Below, piece by piece: positions 21,921 through 33,674 of a DNA stretch of 64,000 nt (the first letter of the stretch is position 1; every line of letters begins with the position of its first letter). The DNA comes from Cocos nucifera (Eukaryota; Streptophyta; Magnoliopsida; Arecales; Arecaceae): assembly GCA_006176705.1 (NCBI GenBank), contig QRFJ01001901.1:124001-188000 (forward strand), given 5' to 3'. The notes below the pieces were generated by a model that was not told the DNA's origin, searched no databases, and worked only from the letters and a program-made list of their open reading frames with translations. The translations under genes were made by a program, and so were the position numbers.

Positions 21921-22665
21921 CCTCTATTTGGGAATGATATTCCCATATTGTGCATCAGTCAAGATGTGGTTGTCCAAGGTTCTCCATGAAAGACCTAGGT
22001 GAAGCATCCTTTATTCTAGGAATTAAGGTCTATAAGATGACTGAATAGGATGCTAGGACTTTCACAGAAGATGTACATAGAGAAGTACTAAAGAGGTTTA
22101 GTATGAAAAACTCTAAGAGGGGATTAATACCTGTCAGACATGGTATTCATCTTCTCAGAAGATGTGCCCTAGCACACCTGAGAAATAGAACGCATGAGCA
22201 AGATCCCTTATGCTTCTGCAATAGGGAGCCTCATGTATGCCATGCTATGTACACACCTGATTAGCCCATGCTGTGATGTCACAAGCGATATCAGTCAAAT
22301 CCAGAAAGAACTAGACTTCTGTGAAATGTATCCTTAAGTACTTGAGAAGAACTAAGGATATGATGTTGGTCTTTTGGTAACGGAGAACTCCAAGTCCAGG
22401 ATACACAGACTCAGATTTTATGTCTGATATAGATGATCGAAAGTCGACATCTGGACTGTTCGTGCTGAAAGAGTTTCAAGCAAATCGGTGATACCACCCA
22501 TCCACGATTTACCTCAAAAAGGGTTATGTCGAGGTCAAGAGAGTCGACTACCGCAGATAATGTGCAGACCCACTTATAAAGCCGTTGGGCCAGCAAAAGA
22601 TCGAAGCCCACCTTGAGAAGATGGGACTTAGACTTGTAGCCAATTGCTTTAGGAAAGTGGGAGAT
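21921..22665 (+). pseudogene. Copia-C2 RT/RNase H fragment
   Basis: Plus-strand copy of the C-terminal part of Copia-C pol, matching the complement of about 18930-17950. Recognisable pieces are KDLGEASFILGIK-like text near 21990, SKIPYAS.IGSLMYAML near 22200, and a tail like PLGQQKIEAHLEKMGLRL near 22585-22630. It has many frameshifts, and about 170 bp of RNase H is deleted near 22490. It is clearly more decayed than C1. The left end is the assembly gap. Confidence 0.75.
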
Positions 22666-23960
22666 TGTTAGATATATATGTCCTAGAAGCCAGAATTGGT
22701 TGACACTTTAATACACTTCTAGCGGGAAAATTTAATTTTGACTAAAATCAATAAATGGGTTATTTTCTATCACATATGTGTATTTAGTGTCTGTGATACA
22801 TCCTTTGAGTTAATGGTAATGATATTTATTTTTTAAGAGTTGAAAATTTAAGACATGAATAATCATTATTAAACTCATAATATGCTCCTGACCATAGGAT
22901 CATCACAAGGATGGTGATTGTCGAAAATGTGGTGTACAATCGCTTCTTTAGTAGATGAGTCTTGATCTATGGTGTGGAGACACCGGAAGCAGAGTATAGT
23001 ACTGCTAGAGAAATGAGGGACTGAGCTGACCACCTCGAGTAGTCATTAGGGAGTCTATCTTCTCTACAATGACTGACTCGATGCTCATGTGTTGTTCTGT
23101 TTCTTGACTGAGATGCATCGGCAGTTCACCTTGAGGGTGTTATAGTTTGGCTACACCATTACATCGTCTTCCTAGCCATATGGAATCCTAAGGTATATGT
23201 TGGCTATTGACATGTTCATTGTAGGATCTGATTGCATCAAATGGAATCTATCTACCTCGGTGGTAGAGGAGAGCACCTATGATGATCATGAGAATCAATC
23301 CTAAAAACCATGGCCATGGTAGAGTGAAATAATAGAAGAAGTTTCTATTTAGATTTTCACATAGGACTGAATCAATGATTACATCATATGACAAAGCCTA
23401 GGGTTTGACGAGTTCACCTAAACCCTAATCTGATCGGGGCTCAAGAAGAAGAACTTAATCACACAGGTAGCTGCACCAAGAGGTTCGCATTCAGCTCTGA
23501 TGGGTTGCCACCATATACTGCTAGATGTCACTGTAGTGATTTTGAGAGCAATTAGAATGATTTAGATGATCGATCATTCTAGCTGTTTGAATCAGAAGAG
23601 TTCTGATCCATCGAAAGAGTTTCGATGATGTCGATGATAGAGATCATTGACAATATTCCCTTACCATACAGAACTGAACCTAACTGGTCACAAACAAGGT
23701 TTGAATCTGTGATCATCAATTGAACTGATCTAGTTCAATTGATCTGAATGAGATTCAATTAGGTTCAAGGAAATCGTGCTAGCACTCGATTGAACCTGAC
23801 TCTTCTTTTGCTATCATAAATAGTTGTCCTGCTCTGAGCCAAAGAGTTTGTGCTCAAACAGAGCCTTCATATGGTCTGACAGAGGTTGTCCAAGTCAGAA
23901 AAGGTTGTCTTATTTGTAAGACACTACCTGCCATTTTTGGTCACCTTCATTTCTTGTTCT

Positions 23961-24026
23961 TTGACTTTGGTCAAAAGTTTACCTTTGACTGGTCAAACGT
24001 TGACCATTGACACTTTGACTTTTGAC
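23961..24026 (+). promoter_or_regulatory. W-box cluster in Copia-C2 LTR
   Basis: Eight TTGAC cores in 66 bp: plus-strand starts at 23985, 24000, 24007, 24015, 24022 and 23961, and complements at 23969 and 23991. They lie about 300 bp upstream of the TATA box. WRKY factors bind this core, and tandem W-boxes drive stress-induced transcription in known plant promoters. Confidence 0.6.
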
Positions 24027-24324
24027 CACATGTCATGCACCTATTGGAGAGCTGGTGGGGCCTATCCCCCTACTAGAACCTGCAAGGAGAAGGGGCACGC
24101 CACCCTAGACGTGTGCCCAAGTGGAGGCGCCTAGGAGTCCTTGTTGGACAAGGACTCCATCTCCCTTTTTGGATTCCAATTAGAGATTCTTCTAAGAACC
24201 AACTTTGACTGGTCTTAGCGCCCTCTAAGGAGGAATCCGGGACTCTATTCCACCAATCAGATTTAGATCTGATTTCACAAAGGGTTGTGACTGGTTGGAA
24301 GAGAGGAGTTGGATCACAGCTAGT

Positions 24325-24335
24325 CTATAAATAAG
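24325..24335 (+). promoter_or_regulatory. TATA box in Copia-C2 LTR
   Basis: CTATAAATAAG, shared with the C1 LTRs and downstream of the W-box cluster. Confidence 0.6.
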
Positions 24336-24909
24336 ACCCTGTATCCAACTCAGATAGCATGAGATAGAGAAGAATGATGATTTATAGTTTCTCCATGCCC
24401 CAAGGCTGCCCTCCTCCTTCTCCATGCCATAGTCTCTTCTCCCCTTACTCTCCACGTCCAAAGAGTTTTGGATCTTGGTTGTGCGATTCAGATCAAAGAA
24501 AGGCGATCCAAAATAAGAAGCTGTGCGCTGCGAAAGACGACTGCTGCATCTTCAAAAGAGTTTTGAAGATCCTCCAGATCAGATCTAGATCTAATTTTAG
24601 AGGCGTGATAAGAGAAGAAGGATCTCCAGATCCAACCCGAGTGGATACCGTAGAGGCCAGGCACTTGCGTGGCTAAGATCCAGAACCTTCCACTAAAACA
24701 GGATCATACAATAGAGTATAAGCACCATAGATAAATAATATAATATTAATTTATATTTATAATTTATATATTTTATTAAAATAATAAGAACACGAATCTG
24801 AAACATATCAAGATCTGATTGGGATCAAGATAAAAAAAATTTTGAAATATATCTCTTGATCTGATCAGATCTGAACGAACCTGGACCGAAAAATCAGGAT
24901 TTCCCTTCA

Positions 24910-26756
24910 GCAGCAGCGCAGCCTTCTAGCTTTCTATTGCCTTTCTCTCATCTGGACTGCATCAACCAAGATCCCAAACCACTTTGGGCATGGAGAGGAG
25001 AGTGAGAAGATGGGCTTGGCATGGAGGAGGAGAGAACCAGCCTTGGGGCATGGGATTTTTTAATTCTTTTTGGGTTGGGCGTAGGGTCTTATTTATAGAC
25101 TATGCATGATCCAACTCCTCTTCTTCCCAACCAATCATAACCTTTTGTGAAATCAGATCTAAATCTGATTGATGGGAATAGAGTCCCTTGGATTCCTCCT
25201 TAGATGGCACCTAAGATCAATCAAACTTGGTTCTTAGGAGGAGTCTACTTGAAATCCAAAAAGGAGATGGAGTCCCTGTCCAATAGGGACTCCTAGGCGC
25301 CTCCAGCTTGGGCACACGCCAAGGGTGGCGATGCCCTCCTCCTTGCCAGGTCCTAGCAGGGGGACAAGCCCCCACTAGCTCTTCAATAGGTGCATGACAT
25401 TTGGACAAAAGTCAAAGTATCGATGGTCAACATTTGACCAGTCAAAGATCAACTTTTGACCAAAGTTAAAGGACGAGAAATGGCAGGTGACCAAAAAATG
25501 GTAGGTATTATCTTACAAAATAAGACAACCCTTTTTTGATCTGGACAAGCTCCAATCAGACCATGTGAAGCCTTGATCGAGCACAACTACTTGCTCAGTC
25601 AGGACAACTATTTATATAGTAAAAAAAATGTTAGGTTAATCGAGTGCTGCACGTTTCTCTGACCTAATTGATCAACATAATTGAACTAGATCAGTTCATG
25701 TCATGCATCATTCAATTAAATATTTGATGATGCACCTCCTTGATAATAACAGATTTGATTGGTAATCGGTTGTCAATGATCTATATCTGACATCACGAAA
25801 CTCTTTATCGACGTCAGAAACTCTTCTGATATCGAAACAGCATAGAATGATCCGATCATTCTCTATCTAATTGCTCCCAAAACTCTAGTGATACTAGCAG
25901 TATATGCGACCATCAGAGAATGATGCAAACCTCTTGGTGCAGCACTCTGTATGATTAAGTTTTCTTCTATGAGCTCACGATCAGATATAGGAATTACGTG
26001 AAAGCTCACTCAGTTTCTGTCTATGATGTAATCATTTGATTTAGAGTTCGGTGTGAAAAGCTAAATAGAAACACTCTTCTATTATATTTCACTCTCCATG
26101 CCCATGGGCTTCTAGATTTGATTCTCATGATCATCATAGGGCTCCTCTCTACCACCGAGATAGATAGATTCCATCTTGATGCAATCCAGTCCTACAATGA
26201 GCATGCTATAGCCAACATCACCTCACGGTACCATATAGCTAGGAGACCGAGTAATGGTGTAGTCAACTATACACCCAAGTAAACTACCGATGCACCCTCA
26301 GATTAAGGAACCAGACATAACTACTGCAGCATCAAGTCAGTCATTGACGAGATGGAGACTTTCTAATGACTACTCAAGGTAGCACGCTCATGCCACTCAT
26401 TCTCTCAATGAGTATCTATACTCTTGCTCCGATATCTCCACACCGTAGACTCAAGACTCATCTACTAAAGAGAAGCGATTGCCCATACCCTTTTGGATCA
26501 ATCACCACTCTCATGATGATCCTATGGTCAAGAGCATTTTATGAGTTAATAATGATTATTCATGTCTTAAATTTTCAACTCTTGAAAATATGAATTATCA
26601 TTACTATTAACTCAAAGGATGTATCACAGACACTAAATACACATAATGAAGAAGAAATAACCTATTTTTTATATTTAGTCAAAATTATAATTTTGCCCCT
26701 AGAAGTGTATTACAAGTGTCAGCCAGTTCTGACTTCTAGGGCACATCTATCTAACA
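24910..26756 (-). repeat. Copia-C1 5' LTR, truncated
   Basis: Minus-strand LTR matching about 16010-17933 of the C1 3' LTR, with many small deletions between 25560 and 26300. The LTR 3' end (about 370 bp) and the primer site are missing because C2 abuts it. The outer end (TCTAACA at plus 26756) is followed by the TGCAG duplication, so it is the true outer edge of C1. Confidence 0.83.
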
Positions 26757-26761
26757 TGCAG
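26757..26761. repeat. Target-site duplication TGCAG, right of Copia-C1
   Basis: Matches 15629-15633. Tat-1 LTR sequence resumes directly after it. Confidence 0.8.
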
Positions 26762-27888
26762 ATGATAGTATATCTCATCAATTTCATATCAAGAACTCTA
26801 GCCAACCAAATTTCTTTTCGATCGAACTTCATTCAGTCAAATTCTTCTCCAGTCGAATTTCTCTACTCCATCTTATGAATGGCAGCCGACCTTGAAAGCA
26901 ATCAAACTTTCAGGAGCAGCCAAAATAGTGCCAACAAGTAGCCACGAGTCTTGGTAATCACCTATCTGAATTTTTAGCCAAACTCCTCCAAGAAACCTTG
27001 GCCATGGTCCTCAGTGAAGAACCCACTATCCTCTCTCTTTGATCTCCATCCTGAATGTTCATATCCACTCTCGATCGATCTTAAAGGCAGTCGAGCTCCT
27101 TGAAGTTGTCAAAGGCAGCATTGGCAGAATCAACCAACTACAGATCTGCCTTCTACTACTTAGAAGCCAACCTTTAAGTTCGGCCAGTCCGATCTCCAAT
27201 ATGGAGCAAGCAACAGCTACCTTGCAAGCAGTGAACCCTAGTGTTCTTTCGTGTTGGCCTTGGGTATCGACTAAACGTTAGAAAGCAATTAATATAACAC
27301 CACCAAGAAACTCTGGATCTCAATGCTCACCCATGTAAGTTGTCAATCAATCTTGGATCCTTGTTGCCTTGGCTGAACTCCTCAAAGCTGTCAAGAGCAG
27401 TCATAGCAAAATCCAATCACAAGTTTATCATTCACCACTTGAAAGCCAACCTTCGAGTTTGGCTAGTCCAACCTTGTATTCTTTATCCCAATATGAATAA
27501 CCTACTACCAAGCATGGATGGTTACTGCCTCTCATCCAAACTCCATCAAATGAAATTCAACCATCTACAAGTCATGATAAATGATAGCCCACTCTCTATA
27601 ACAAACTTCATGTGGTCTGAACGGCCTACTGACATTCTGTTATGGCTGTCATTTTTATTCTATTATAGGCTCTACCTATATAAGAGATCCTCTAAATATG
27701 TTTCTCTCTAAGCTCTCATCTCCGCTTACACTCTTCTGAGTACTCCATTCCTATTGGCCTAAAAATTAATTTGACCGTCGGAGGATCCTGTTGGAGCCAA
27801 CTTCAACTAGAACTTTATCTTGCAGGTTTCATTGATGATCTCATCTTTTTTTCAGCTAACTTTGGCATCAGCACTATTTTCTACACCA
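26757..27888 (+). repeat. Tat-1 3' LTR, right segment
   Basis: Continues the LTR cut at 15633. It resembles Tat-2 LTR 31090-31950, including a TATA box (CTATATAAG at 27676-27684), a GTCGGAGGATCC segment near 27777 and the terminal TTTTCTACACCA. Joined length is about 1.5 kb, longer than the 1.2 kb Tat-2 LTR mainly because of extra sequence around 27040-27330. Confidence 0.78.
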
Positions 27889-27902
27889 ACAAAGCCACTA
27901 AG

Positions 27903-28913
27903 AGTTTGTTATAGAGAGTGGGCTATTATTTATCATGACTTGTAGGCGATTGGATTTCATTAATTGAAGTTTGGATAAGAGGTTGGAGATTTCTACACCT
28001 GGTGGCAAGCTGCTCAAGTTGGGGATGTAGAACTCGAAGTCGGACTAGCCAAACTTGAAGGTCGGTTTCTAAGTAGTAGATGGCATACTTGCAATAGAGT
28101 TCTAGGCTTGGATTCTACTGGCATCGCTTTTGACAGCTTTTAGAAGCTAGGTCGCCTTTAAGGTCGAACAAGAGTAGATACGGGCATTCGAATGGAAGTC
28201 TAGAGAGGGATGGTAGGTTCTCTAGTGAGGACTGTAGTTAGGCTTTCATGAATGAGTTCGATAGAGATAGCAGAGATCTGAAATTGACCTGAAGCCGAGA
28301 TGGGTAGATTCTAGAATTTCTTGAGTGACCACTGCTTATCCTTGATTGAAGTAGATAAAAGTCCACTTATATCAATAGCGATGTCCTCCTGCTGACTTAA
28401 ATTTGTCTATCCAATGTCGTTAGTGTAGGGCTGCCAGGATCTACAATCCATATGGTAGACAGAAATTCGGCTAGAGAGGAATTTGGCTGATCGAGATCCA
28501 TGGTGTGAGATTGGAGAGATCTACCATCTATAGTGAAAAAATTTGGCCACCTTCAAGATCGACCACCAGACATGATCGGGCTGTGCCGAGGTTCTATAAT
28601 TGATAGAGACCTACTGCTTATCTTGAGCCAAAGATCGAAATTGGTTGAGTGGCGACTCTTTTCACTATTCAAGTACATCTGGCTGAAGATCATCATGCCT
28701 TTGACAAGTTCCACAATCATTAGAAGAGGGCTAACGACTATCGTTGAGAAGATCATCTAGCGTACAATAACTAAAGGTCAACCTTGCCGAAAATGACTAA
28801 AATGAGTAGGTAGTTTGGCTAGAGTTTGGGTTCAACCATCACTTTTCCAGGTAGCACCACATCAAGATCAAGCATCTGATTGGACTTCAGTGGAAGCTAT
28901 TTTACCGTCAACA
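27903..28913 (-). repeat. Tat-3 LTR, inverted and truncated
   Basis: Inverted copy of the Tat-1 LTR facing it tail to tail. Plus 27903-27990 is the complement of about 27520-27600. The other end (plus ...TTTTACCGTCAACA at 28913) is the complement of a TGTTGACGGTAAAATAG LTR start. The last ~290 bp of the LTR is missing at the junction. The 14 bases 27889-27902 are unassigned. Confidence 0.7.
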
Positions 28914-30727
28914 AAAATGAAAATAAGACTTTTCCATACCAAACTACTAAATAAAAATCAGTCATTTCATAATCCAATTTCTCGTAACCAAATATACTCG
29001 AGGTTTGGTAAATTTCTCCTAAATTCAGGAGATCTCCTCATTGGTGACCTTTTAGGTTTGCTAAATTTATTTAATTAAGTCCATCCAGATGTAGCCTATA
29101 CTAACATACATTAAAATTTATTTTATAAATTTTAGTTTGATCCATATCCTAGCTAGAGATAAACCTTCAATAAAATAATAATGATTATTGTGATAACATC
29201 AAACTCTACATAAGCGCACATCTCCTATGAATCTAGCTCCTAACTCTTCTAAGAGAGCTTGTAAGATGTTGGATGGTATAGATGGCTTTTATTTCACATA
29301 AGTTTTGTTATCCTATAAAATTTAATATTATGGTATTAGAATCACATAAGTTAGTTTGAAAATTAAAGTTATTTTATGTCTATACAAATATTTTATAGCT
29401 ATAGATTTGACCAGGCATCATGGCCGATTGCCTTTGGTCGAAGCCATCACGGCAGGAGTCGATTTCAGGTTCCATGTGGATAACTTATTTTTTTATTTAT
29501 TTAAAATTTCTTTTAAAAGTATTGTTAAGTAAAATAAATAAATAAAATAATGCTAGTGATGGAGAGGATGGATGCTAGCGGAGGCACCATCCATGGATCT
29601 CGTGCCTCATGCCCCCTCCCCCCTTCTGTTGAGGATGGCTGGGACCGGTACCACCGCCTCCAGCAGCCACCTAGGCAAGCCGGTGGCATTCTCTCCTTGA
29701 TTTGGCCTCTAAGATTCATGCTGACTGCCATGTTTCATTAAACCCTCAAATCCACGATTATTAAAAGGAGAAGGGGTTTCCGACACCTTCGGCCATAACT
29801 GGTATTCTGCTATTTTAAGGTTCTGGTGAGCTGCCTTCTACAAACCACTGGATCCTGTTCATTAGCAGTTGTCCTCTCAATCACCAGAAGGCGGCCATCG
29901 GATTGTGGAAAGGAAACTGGCAGTCCATTGCTTGAAGTCCTTTGGTGGGCGCCAACCAAGATTTGACAAGGATCCATGGTTTTGGCCCCTCCTCCATCGA
30001 TCCCCCATTAAATCGCTAGCATATCGACATTCAAGAGGAAGTTTTAAGCTGGCCGTTGGTGTTTGTGAATGGCTGGTGACCCACCGATAGAGGTAAAACA
30101 AAGGAGGGGTCACCGGGCATGGCGTTTTTCCTCTTGCCATAAAGGAAGGAGACCTTAAAAAACAAAAAATAATAGAAAAGAAAAGAAAAAGAAAAAGGGG
30201 CTTTTCGATTTCAGGTTTTGACCCATAAACCCAAATCCATTATGTATTATTCTATTAGCCCCTTAATAAACTGATTAAACCAGATCAAATTGAGCTGATG
30301 TAATATGGTTTAGATAACTTTTTCAGTTAGTCCCTTATAAAAAGATTTATTACATAAAATCCTTCAATAATTATATTTTGATCCTTTTAATAAACTGGTG
30401 TAATATGGTTTAGATAACTTTTTCAATTAGTCCCTAATAAAAAGATTTATTACATAAAATCCTTCAATAATTATATTTTGGTCCTTATAATAAAGTTTAT
30501 TATATAAAGATCCTTGAATTATTATTATGTCTCTATAATGAAGTTTATTATATAAAAATCCTCTGATAATTGTGATAAAATCTTTATCATATATTTTTAT
30601 TATATAAAAATCAATAAATTTTTATATTATATAATTTTTATGTGCTATTTAATTTATTATATGTAAATAAAGTATTGAAGACAAATTATCATATTATTGA
30701 TGATGTATTCATCCCAAGTTTTGCTTG
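28914..30727. other. Unassigned 1.8 kb with a tandem duplication
   Basis: No retroelement protein or LTR match recognised. 28914-29560 is A+T-rich. 29560-30130 is markedly more G+C-rich, with several short open frames on both strands but no recognisable domain. 30150-30200 is an A/G-rich simple tract. 30301-30640 holds short tandem repeats. It could be old host DNA or an unrecognised element, and it is the only candidate for non-LTR host sequence here. Confidence 0.5.
30301..30499. repeat. 100-bp tandem duplication
   Basis: Units 30301-30400 and 30401-30499 both start TAATATGGTTTAGATAACTT and differ at only a handful of positions until the last ten bases. More diverged ~57-bp pieces sharing TAAAGTTTATTATATAAA continue to about 30640. 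Confidence 0.85.
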
Positions 30728-31950
30728 TGTTGGGGATAAAATGCTTCTGCCAAAGTTCGCTCGGATGTCCAACCTTGATATAGTACCAGTTGGAGTCATG
30801 ACGGCCAAGTTTGAACTCCAACCTAGTTGATTCTCTGATCCAGATGAATTCTGGATGATTAGTCTTCAAATCTTGCACACCAGTCGATCTTCTCAATAAC
30901 AATCCTCTTAGCTTCCTCCTGATAATTGTAGACCTTACCAAACCACATTGTGGATTTCAGCCCGACGAGCTCGAACAGTTAAAGCAGCTTGCTATTCGAC
31001 TGATTTCGATCTTCAGCTCAGAATGGGCAGTAGATGCCTCATGAATACGAAACTTCAACACTGCCTAACCTTGACTAGTGGCCGACCTTAGGTGCCAATC
31101 AAACTCCTCCATCGTAGATAGCAGATCTCACCATTTTGCACCAAGGACTTTGGCTGGACGAACTTGAGTCAGCAAGTAGACCTTACCACCAATATGAGTC
31201 CAATCTTCAGCTTGAAATAAGAAATAGTTACTTTACAAGCAATGAATCTCAGTACTCATCCATCTTCGCTTCAAATCGATCTCGAATATCCACCAAACTT
31301 TCTCAAGAGAGATTGTCCGCAATCCTCATTAAAGAACATGTCATCCCCTTTCTAGCCTCTAGCCCTCCAAATCGGAGTATCCATGCTTGCTCTTGGCCGA
31401 CCTTGAAGATGGCTGAGCTCCTGAGAGCTATCAAGATAGCTCTGTCGTGGTTCAAATTCAAATTCTAATCTATGAGCCCATCATCCACAACCAAAAAGCT
31501 GACTTTCAAGCTCAGTTGGACCGACCTCCAGTTCCAAATCTCAATGTGAATACTGCACTACCTAGCTTGGAAGCCTCCAACCTTCTATTCAAACTCCAGC
31601 AAATAATATCCAACTACCAGCAAGTCGCAATAAATAATAGCTCACTCTCCGTAATAAATTTTAAATGGCCTAAATAGCCTTCTAACATTATGTTATGGCT
31701 ATCACTATCATTTTGTTACAGACTCCATCTATAAAAGGGATCCTCCAAATACGTTTTTTTCTCTAAGCTCTCCTTTTCACTCTATTCTCCTATGTATTCC
31801 ATCTTTATTGGCTAGGAAGCTAACTTGATCATCGGAGGATCCATGCCGGAGCCACCCACCTCTGGACTGGACTTTATCTTGTAGGTCTCATCGACAATAT
31901 CATCTCCTCCACCTCCAGTGAACTCTGGCAGCTTTCTATTTTCTACACCA
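30728..31950 (+). repeat. Tat-2 5' LTR
   Basis: 1223 bp from TGTTGGGGATAAAATG to TTCTACACCA. TATA box TCTATAAAAGG at 31728-31738; the ATCGGAGGATCC block near 31835 is typical of plant Tat LTR 3' ends. No second LTR of this element is in the window, so the right edge is placed by the Tat-1 comparison and the primer site. Confidence 0.75.
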
Positions 31951-31954
31951 ATAG

Positions 31955-31975
31955 GATTGGTGTTAGAAGGAGGGC
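31955..31975 (+). promoter_or_regulatory. Tat-2 primer-binding region
   Basis: ATTGGTGTTAGAAGGAGGG directly after the LTR looks like a decayed TTGGCGCTAGAAGGAGGG-type site, recalled from monocot Tat elements. The matching tRNA was not determined. Confidence 0.45.
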
Positions 31976-32065
31976 ATATCTGAGCCCTTGTTCTAAAAGG
32001 AGTACTTATTCTAAATGTGGTCTTCTTCTTCCTCTCTTCTTCCATTCTTTTTCCTCTAACCTTTT

Positions 32066-33620
32066 CTTGCTCTGGCAAGATGTCACCCAAGAAAGCTTCT
32101 TCCTAAAGATCCACCATCTCTACCGCCAGATCCAACCCAAAACCAATAGATTAGATCATTCTAGTGCCACTATCTGCACCTTAACCTACTCCATCGACAA
32201 TAGTGGTGGATATGAAATAGTTCAACCTATTGCTACAGCAAGTGAGACGCCTCGTGGAAGCAGTGCAGGCCATGCAATAGGTTTCGATGCTAGCACCATC
32301 AGAAAGGCCGTTACTAAAACATCAAGATCCGGCACAAGAAAGTTCCATCTTAAAAAATCAGCTAGTGAACCCTGAAAAGGAAAAGCAGAGGGCAAAGAAT
32401 CCCTGCTCTGAGCACGACTCCACCCCCGAAAGGTTTCTACCCCCATCAAGCCAGGCATACTTCGAGATTCATGATTGAGATGATGTCCTTGATCAAAAGC
32501 TCTAGGAGATGAATAGGCTAATTGAGGAACTCCGCCATGCTACTCCTGTTTGCAATGATGACATCTGCACTGATCCATCCTTCACCACTTTGATCATGCA
32601 GGAGCTCATCTCGTCGAACTTCAAACTTTACTAATTTGAAAGTTATGATAAGACTTTGGACCTCATTGACCATCTTGAAGCCTTTCAAATAATGATGCTG
32701 CTCCATGGTGCACCGGACGTCATACTGTACCGAGCTTTTTCCTCCATCCTGAAGAAAGCAGTAAGAAATTGATACTCAAACCTCAAATCGGATACCATCT
32801 ATTCATTTGATTAGTTGAGCCATTAGTTTGTGACTCACTTTGTTAGTAGTCAGTGTCAAAGATGAGATTCAGACTCTCTTATCAACATCAAGCAAAAGAA
32901 AAGATAGTCCATTTGAGCTTATGTCAGCCACTTTAATACCGCTGCTCTAGAGGTCCGTAATCTACACCAGTCTATTGCCATGGCCACACTGAAGGGTGGC
33001 CTTTTAAAGAATGATCTTCTCTTCTCTTTAAAAAAGAAATATCTCCAAGACTTTGCTGATATGTTGGCTTGGGCTAACCCTTAGCTCGAGCTGAAAAAGC
33101 TTTTAAGCTTCGAGATGATGAGGCCCGAGGAGAGTGGTAGATGGGAGAATCTAGCAAACCCACAACTGAAAAAAAGTCAAGCTAAGCTTGGCCATGTTCA
33201 AGAACCCCTTCCGAACATAGATGGGCTCAAACTCTACCTCGAGCTCATCGACCAAAAAGCTTGGATTGGAGGATGCAATGGAAAACTCTCCATAGAAGAT
33301 TTCACAACTACTCTCCCCTGAATGCTCCAAAAATTCAAGTACTAATGAAAATTGAGGAGCAACTTTCGAGGCCAAACAAGATGTGGTCTCATCCAAGCAA
33401 GCACAATCTAAACAAATACTACTTGTATCATCATGCCCATAATCACGATACCAAGGAATGTATCCAGCTCCAAGATAAAATTGAGTTGACCAAGCGAGGT
33501 CAACTGGATCAATTTCTATGATGTCAATCTGAGAGAAGAAAAGATTGATCGAGAGACCTTCCATAGCTGGAGCCATCTCGGAGGGAAGAACCATAAGAAG
33601 ATCAGCCCCCATTTGGGATC
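32066..33620 (+). pseudogene. Tat-2 gag pseudogene
   Basis: Retrotransposon gag with stops and frameshifts. A charged, low-complexity N-terminal part (to about 32500) is followed near 32625-32760 by a core readable as TLDLIDHLEAFQIMMLLHGA. Then come SSILKKAVRN, LSH.FVTHF, SINIKQ-type pieces and a downstream ALEVRNLHQSIAMATLKGGL segment. These match the layout of the Tat gag domain (family knowledge). A degenerate nucleocapsid-like stretch YHHAHNHDTKEC (about 33424-33460) then leads to KIELTKRGQLDQFL. The minus-strand open frame 33612-33151 is a shadow. Confidence 0.78.
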
Positions 33621-33674
33621 ATCAACATAATTGCTAGGAGACATCAGCAAAAGGGGGCTAGTAGATCAATAGAG

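Larger units (their letters stand above)
22666..24909 (+). repeat. Copia-C2 3' LTR
   Basis: 2244 bp from TGTTAGATATATATG to TTCCCTTCA, preceded by the polypurine-type AAAGTGGGAGAT. Complete by comparison with the C1 3' LTR. It ends abruptly against an inverted, truncated Copia-C LTR at 24910, whose first bases GCAGC could be one side of a target duplication. TATA box at 24325-24335, W-box cluster at 23961-24026. Confidence 0.85.
15634..26756 (-). mobile_element. Copia-C1 retrotransposon with internal rearrangement
   Basis: Minus-strand copia element bounded by TGCAG duplications. On plus coordinates it reads: 3' LTR (15634-17933), RNase H-RT-INT-PR-gag (17954-21895), a 25-N gap, a plus-strand Copia-C2 fragment (21921-24909), then the C1 5' LTR (24910-26756). 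The primer site, the last ~370 bp of the C1 5' LTR and the first part of gag are missing. The simplest reading is that a second copy inserted in the opposite orientation into the C1 5' LTR, and that the gap hides several kb. Confidence 0.8.

Noticed and set aside
22411..22611. 66-codon minus-strand open frame
   Set aside because: Complement of the Copia-C2 RNase H fragment; resemblance to 17960-18100 read on plus is the same shadow.
29550..30140. Short open frames on both strands as a host gene
   Set aside because: No recognised domain, no consistent frame, no exon signals I could defend.
33151..33612. 153-codon minus-strand open frame
   Set aside because: Complement of Tat-2 gag (nucleocapsid region), which has clear family motifs on the plus strand.
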